Positions 21,113-24,201 of a DNA stretch of 24,201 nucleotides are shown piece by piece. Origin of the DNA: a virus; the IMG/VR virus record IMGVR_UViG_3300044620_001687, positions 1 through 24,201 of that record. One strand, given 5' to 3'. Both the position numbers and the translations under genes were made by a program. Below the pieces are notes generated by a model, which made no database searches, had not been told where the DNA came from, and was given only the letters and a program-made list of their open reading frames with translations. Numbering within the stretch: position 1 is the first letter of the stretch; the number at the start of each line of letters is the position of its first letter.

Positions 21113-22102
21113 TTATTCGTCATCTTCCTCTTCCTCTTCCTCTTCCTCTTCCTCTTCCTCTTCCTCTTCCTCTTCCTCTTCCTCTTCCTCTTCCTCTTCC
21201 TCTTCCTCTTCCTCTTCCTGCTGCTTGGAAGCACGCTTGGCAGACGCCGAAGCTAGTTCGTTGGACTCTTCTTCGACCTCCGAGTCGTCATCGTCCTCTT
21301 CTTCCTCTTCCTCGTCATCGTCGGTATCGGCCTGATCGAGGACGTTTACGAACCGCTTGTGAACCTGATCAAGCTTCTTAATCCGTTCCGGAAGCATCTC
21401 GAAAAGCTTGGTAAGCCGATCCTTCAACTCCTCAACACCGCCAACAAGTGTCTCGTCCACCATGTCAGGCTCAAGTTCCAGCAAGCCCTTGAACATCGGC
21501 AGATCGACGGCCTCGTTGAAATTGATCAGCTGATTGCAGATCTTTGTCGACTTCTGCAACATTGCCGGCGGCTTCGTCGGGATGCCGGGCTTCCGACCGC
21601 CACCGGTTCGGAAGTTTGCCGTCTCGCGACGGGCTGCCAATTCGTCAGCAGTCTGGTTGGCACTCCAGTTGTGCTTCACGATCTTAGCAATAAGCGATTC
21701 ACGACGAGCCGGAGTCGCAACCTTTTGAATCTCAACAAGGTGACTGAACGTCAAGGAATTACCGTTAGCCATCTTTTGATCGATGACAGCCTTAAACTCC
21801 TTGATCGTCGGCCACGCCACGTGCACGTTGCGCATGTTGTACAACGAACTAAGCGTTACACCAACACACTCAACGTATGCACCGAGCTTTTGCAGCTCCT
21901 GCTTTCGCTGATTTTCATCAAAAGAGTCGGATTCGTAGATGTCGTTAATCAGTTTACCGACTTCCCAGCAAACAACTGCATGTATCTTGGACGTGTCATC
22001 AATCTTCTTCAGCACTTCCTTCGCAGCTTTCTGCGTGATTTTGTCCATGCCTTCGAAAATCGCTTGCCGCTGCTTGGTCGTGATGAGACCCTTACCAGCC
22101 AT
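21113..22102 (-). CDS. DUF1016-N-like protein with poly-glutamate tail
   Basis: 329 residues. About residues 40-158 resemble the N-terminal domain of DUF1016/YhcG proteins: IHAVVCWEVGKLINDIYESD (family: YWxIGxxI), VTLSSLYNMRNVHVAWP (family: xxNLxxMRxFY) and SLTFSHLVEIQKVATPARRE with NWSANQTADELAARR (family: LSWSHYxxLLxVxxxxxRxFY then WSVRELxRQ). The last stretch also recalls the ParB helix-turn-helix. The nuclease domain usual in YhcG proteins is missing. A basic RTGGGRKPGIP segment follows at about 165, then an acidic C-terminus ending in 32 consecutive Glu and DDE. Such tails mimic DNA or bind basic proteins. AAGGA nine bases before the ATG at 22102 supports the start. The role is unknown; DNA binding is inferred. 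Confidence 0.75.
   Translation of the reverse strand: MAGKGLITTKQRQAIFEGMDKITQKAAKEVLKKIDDTSKIHAVVCWEVGKLINDIYESDSFDENQRKQELQKLGAYVECVGVTLSSLYNMRNVHVAWPTIKEFKAVIDQKMANGNSLTFSHLVEIQKVATPARRESLIAKIVKHNWSANQTADELAARRETANFRTGGGRKPGIPTKPPAMLQKSTKICNQLINFNEAVDLPMFKGLLELEPDMVDETLVGGVEELKDRLTKLFEMLPERIKKLDQVHKRFVNVLDQADTDDDEEEEEEDDDDSEVEEESNELASASAKRASKQQEEEEEEEEEEEEEEEEEEEEEEEEEEEEEEEDDE
21124..21219 (-). repeat. Perfect (TTCCTC)16 hexanucleotide microsatellite encoding poly-Glu
   Basis: 96 bases of an unbroken hexamer, 16 copies, read on the minus strand as alternating GAG and GAA codons for 32 glutamates. The lack of any silent change suggests recent expansion by slippage. A more varied acidic run (DDDEEEEEEDDDDSE) lies about 30 residues before it in the same protein. 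Copy number may differ between virions, and assembly may be imprecise here. Confidence 0.97.
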
Positions 22103-22117
22103 ATCAGAGATTCCTTT

Positions 22118-22696
22118 CTATAGACCCGATTTAGACTTGATGCCGAAGACAATTTCGACACAGTCAACAAACCCTTGAAACGGCTGAACTACGATGTTCG
22201 AGCCGTGCTTCGCACCACCTTTGAAGACATGACAGCTCGCACCGGGCATGACGAAATGTTCATAGCTGCCGGTATGAACAATTAGCCCTTGCTGAAAACC
22301 TTTGCGAGGGAAAACCATGCCAACTGGTTTTCCGTTGCTTACGGCACTCAGCTCTTCAAATCTAGTTTCGAAAACCCGCATGAACGGCAGGCCTGTAAAA
22401 GATTTGAACCACAACGGATGAATCGATCGAGGATCTTTGTGAATCGGCAATTGACCCTTCAACCGATCGGCACTTAACCACACAGGGAAAGACACTACCC
22501 GGTTAAACTCGGCAAACGAGTAAAGAGCAGTGCTTGAATCAGCCAAAAGCTCCAACCGTTCCTTGTTGAGCTTTAGCCTGCGGAGGAGCCACTCTACACG
22601 ACCGGACTCCCATTGTCGATCACTTGTTTGACCTTCCTCAAATCTCGCGACTTGGCTCAAAAGAGGATTCGTGGGATTTGTCGAACGCCTGGTCAT
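22118..22696 (-). CDS. Hypothetical protein
   Basis: 192 residues; not recognised. The first 50 residues are basic and helical (TRRSTNPTNPLLSQVARF, RVEWLLRRLKLNKERLELLA). The remainder is beta-rich with many aromatics: VVSFPVWLSADRLKGQL, IHPLWFKSFTGLPFMRVFET, GMVFPRKGFQQGLIVHTGSY, IVVQPFQGFVDCVEIVFG. The ATG at 22696 shares one base with the recombinase stop (TGATG), with AAGGTG five bases upstream in the recombinase tail, so it is probably translated with it. It could be an accessory of the recombinase by position; nothing in the sequence shows a function. Confidence 0.7.
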   Translation of the reverse strand: MTRRSTNPTNPLLSQVARFEEGQTSDRQWESGRVEWLLRRLKLNKERLELLADSSTALYSFAEFNRVVSFPVWLSADRLKGQLPIHKDPRSIHPLWFKSFTGLPFMRVFETRFEELSAVSNGKPVGMVFPRKGFQQGLIVHTGSYEHFVMPGASCHVFKGGAKHGSNIVVQPFQGFVDCVEIVFGIKSKSGL

Positions 22697-24171
22697 CACT
22701 TCACCTTCTTACGATGATCCCGCATAAGTTCGTCATAGCCCTTGCCGAGCTTTGGACGGATCTTGATGTTCAACGCGTCGCGAATTCGTTCGCACACGTC
22801 TTCGTTCTGCTGGATCATGGCACCAACTTCAGGCCAAGGCAGAAAATCATTTTTACCCATGCCGAGTGCCGGCACATTTGCCAAGCACTCAAGATCAGCC
22901 GTGGGAGACTTCGTCGTGATTGAGATGTCTCTCGACCGCAACCGCTTTTTATCAGTTCCCTCGATATTGTCGAGCAGATGAATCAAAGCCCAATCCCAAT
23001 CCCAACGAAACCAATCGTGTGGTTTGTTGGTCTCTGGATCGTCTTCCACGCCCCAAATAAACCGAGTAGTGATCCTTCGGCCTGTAGGACCAAAAGAATT
23101 CTTCGCACACTGCAACCCGATTTGATTGCCAGTCCACTGCGTATTGTGCAGTTTTCGGCCTGCACGACAACGCAGTTCAACTGACTCGTGAAAGTTGAAC
23201 GTTTGCCCGCCCAGCGTGTACTGGTGGGTGTTGCCCATATCGTCAAGCTTCTCTTTCAAGTGATTGACGACGACAAGCGTAAAAGGCCAACCTTCCAACG
23301 CTGACTTGATGCCGTTGAGGTAAAATGTGTTCTTTAACGCATTAATCGGATGTGCCCGGTTAGCGTTCCCTTCTTTCAAGATTTTCTCCTGGATCTCTTC
23401 AGACGTTGCAGCAGCGAGGCTGTCAATTCCAAACACGCACGGCAACGTTCTGCCAGGGCCGGGAGCTTCCTTTGTGCCCTCCAGAATCTTCTTGGCTTCC
23501 TTGATGTAATGCGTCAGCATCTGCTGCATTAATTCAAGGTTGCTAGCTCGATTCGAGATAATCGGCACAACGTCGTGAGGCACCCGCATGATGTCACAAC
23601 AAAAGTCGGCATCAAACTTGTCTTCGGTGTCGATGTGAAAGCCCAGCCCTGACAAGTCATAAACCCATCGCATCACCTCAAACAGCAACGACGTTTTGCA
23701 CGAACCCCAGCTACCGGCAATCATGACAACAGCCGAAAGCAAAAACACGTCGTTGCCAAGCAAGTGCTCGAGAGCTAACGACGGCAACGGAATACCAGCT
23801 GCTAGCTGCTCAAGCTCTTCTCGAGAACCGAAAACCCGACTAACACCAAACTTCTCTCGAGCTACAGCTCGCATGCTGTCCATGAGGCTATTGCGGCTGG
23901 CCGCACTATTCTCTGCGGACCAGCGGTCACGAAGTGCGGATTCAGACTTCTGGCTCAACTTACGATGCTCGACAATGCGGACAAGCTTGTCTTTACTCCG
24001 CACAAATTCAGGCTTTGGTTTGCCTGCTTTTGCTTTCTTGACCGGCTTAACCTCGTGCTCTGATTTGCTTATCAGATTCGCGATGTAGTCGTCTGCGTCC
24101 TGCAAAGGCTTCTCGGTAGATTCCGGAATTGAGCCGGAAGAGAGCCTCGTTTTTTTCTTCTTTTTTGCCAC
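22696..24171 (-). CDS. UvsX/RecA-like recombinase
   Basis: 491 residues, longer than RecA (about 350) because of a lysine-rich N-terminal region of about 140 residues. The RecA core is clear: Walker A GSWGSCKTS (153-161), HIDTEDKFD (179-187) matching RecA's FIDAEHALD with the catalytic Glu183, Walker B CVFGIDSLAA (245-254, Asp250), VVVNHLKEK (about 300-308) in the place of the RecA L2/Gln switch, and LGGQTFNFHESVELRCR (about 320-336) matching RecA's GGNALKFYASVRLDIR. It should form ATP-dependent filaments on single-stranded DNA and pair homologous strands. The Walker A has Cys instead of the last Gly, recalling T4 UvsX (GPSKSFKS). GGAGG five bases before a GTG at 24171 decides that start; the ATG at 24183 overlaps the ribosome site. 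Confidence 0.88.
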   Translation of the reverse strand: MAKKKKKTRLSSGSIPESTEKPLQDADDYIANLISKSEHEVKPVKKAKAGKPKPEFVRSKDKLVRIVEHRKLSQKSESALRDRWSAENSAASRNSLMDSMRAVAREKFGVSRVFGSREELEQLAAGIPLPSLALEHLLGNDVFLLSAVVMIAGSWGSCKTSLLFEVMRWVYDLSGLGFHIDTEDKFDADFCCDIMRVPHDVVPIISNRASNLELMQQMLTHYIKEAKKILEGTKEAPGPGRTLPCVFGIDSLAAATSEEIQEKILKEGNANRAHPINALKNTFYLNGIKSALEGWPFTLVVVNHLKEKLDDMGNTHQYTLGGQTFNFHESVELRCRAGRKLHNTQWTGNQIGLQCAKNSFGPTGRRITTRFIWGVEDDPETNKPHDWFRWDWDWALIHLLDNIEGTDKKRLRSRDISITTKSPTADLECLANVPALGMGKNDFLPWPEVGAMIQQNEDVCERIRDALNIKIRPKLGKGYDELMRDHRKKVK

Positions 24172-24183
24172 ACAAACCTCCAT

Positions 24184-24201
24184 AAAAAAGCGGGGCTAAC
24201 G
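24184..24201 (-). terminator. Probable terminator 3' half, cut by the window edge
   Basis: Reading on the minus strand from the window edge gives a GC-rich GCCCCGC followed by six T residues, then ATGGAGG. This looks like the descending arm and U-run of an intrinsic terminator whose ascending arm lies beyond 24201. It sits right before the ribosome site of the recombinase gene, the same arrangement as at 20966-21000. The other arm cannot be checked here. Confidence 0.4.

Noticed and set aside
21124-21219. CRISPR-like or regulatory repeat array
   Set aside because: The hexamer is contiguous, has no spacers and is in frame within a coding region.
21359-22123. Plus-strand reading frame of 254 codons
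   Set aside because: It is antisense to the DUF1016-N-like gene, which has a good start and family resemblance; the plus-strand product resembles nothing.
1-24201. tRNA genes
   Set aside because: No T-loop-like GGTTCGAATC or cloverleaf candidate was noticed on either strand; a tRNAscan-SE run would settle this.

Overview
The window looks like part of a large tailed double-stranded DNA phage (Caudoviricetes) or a provirus of one. Every gene I can support lies on the minus strand, so transcription runs from position 24201 down to 1. Genes are packed end to end: most junctions overlap by 1, 4, 8 or 11 bases, and Shine-Dalgarno sites often sit inside the tail of the preceding gene. Base composition is close to balanced. 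I see no tRNA, rRNA, integrase, insertion sequence or CRISPR array. Phage origin rests on a portal-type protein, a UvsX/RecA-like recombinase with phage-style partners, a common phage protein family (1072-1557) and the many small unknown genes. The host cannot be identified from this sequence.

In transcription order the layout is as follows. (1) 24171-16984 is a DNA recombination and repair block: a UvsX/RecA-like recombinase, an unknown protein, a DUF1016-N-like protein ending in a perfect poly-glutamate tail, a structured non-coding stretch with a strong terminator (20941-21112), several unknown proteins including one with two cysteine clusters, a DEDDh 3'-5' exonuclease, and an Hjc-like PD-(D/E)XK nuclease. 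(2) 16994-12306 holds seven poorly known proteins, one with a P-loop-less RecA-like appearance and one coiled-coil protein rich in disorder, leading to (3) the portal protein at 12280-10358. (4) 10224-2105 is a sugar-transfer block: a TOD1/MUCI70 (DUF616) glycosyltransferase, three GT-B type glycosyltransferases and an FkbM-type methyltransferase. It is interspersed with small unknown genes and, notably, with an FtsZ/tubulin-family GTPase (7865-6573). (5) 2108-23 holds small proteins: a basic protein with a Gly-Pro-Thr linker, the common phage family, and three apparently paralogous lysine-headed proteins in tandem.

How the genes may work together is partly inference. The recombinase, exonuclease and resolvase-like nuclease form a plausible recombination-dependent replication set. 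The glycosyltransferases and methyltransferase could build or attach a glycan on virion protein, modified DNA or a host envelope structure. The tubulin could position phage DNA or capsids in the cell, as PhuZ does in phiKZ-like phages. The most unusual features are the tubulin gene embedded in the glycosylation cluster, the two-hairpin non-coding region that ends in a terminator right against a ribosome-binding site, and the 16-copy hexanucleotide repeat encoding 32 consecutive glutamates.

No stretch over 300 bases lacks a gene. The larger gaps are 6100-6281, 20941-21112, 10225-10357 and 1558-1634; their content is described in the features.
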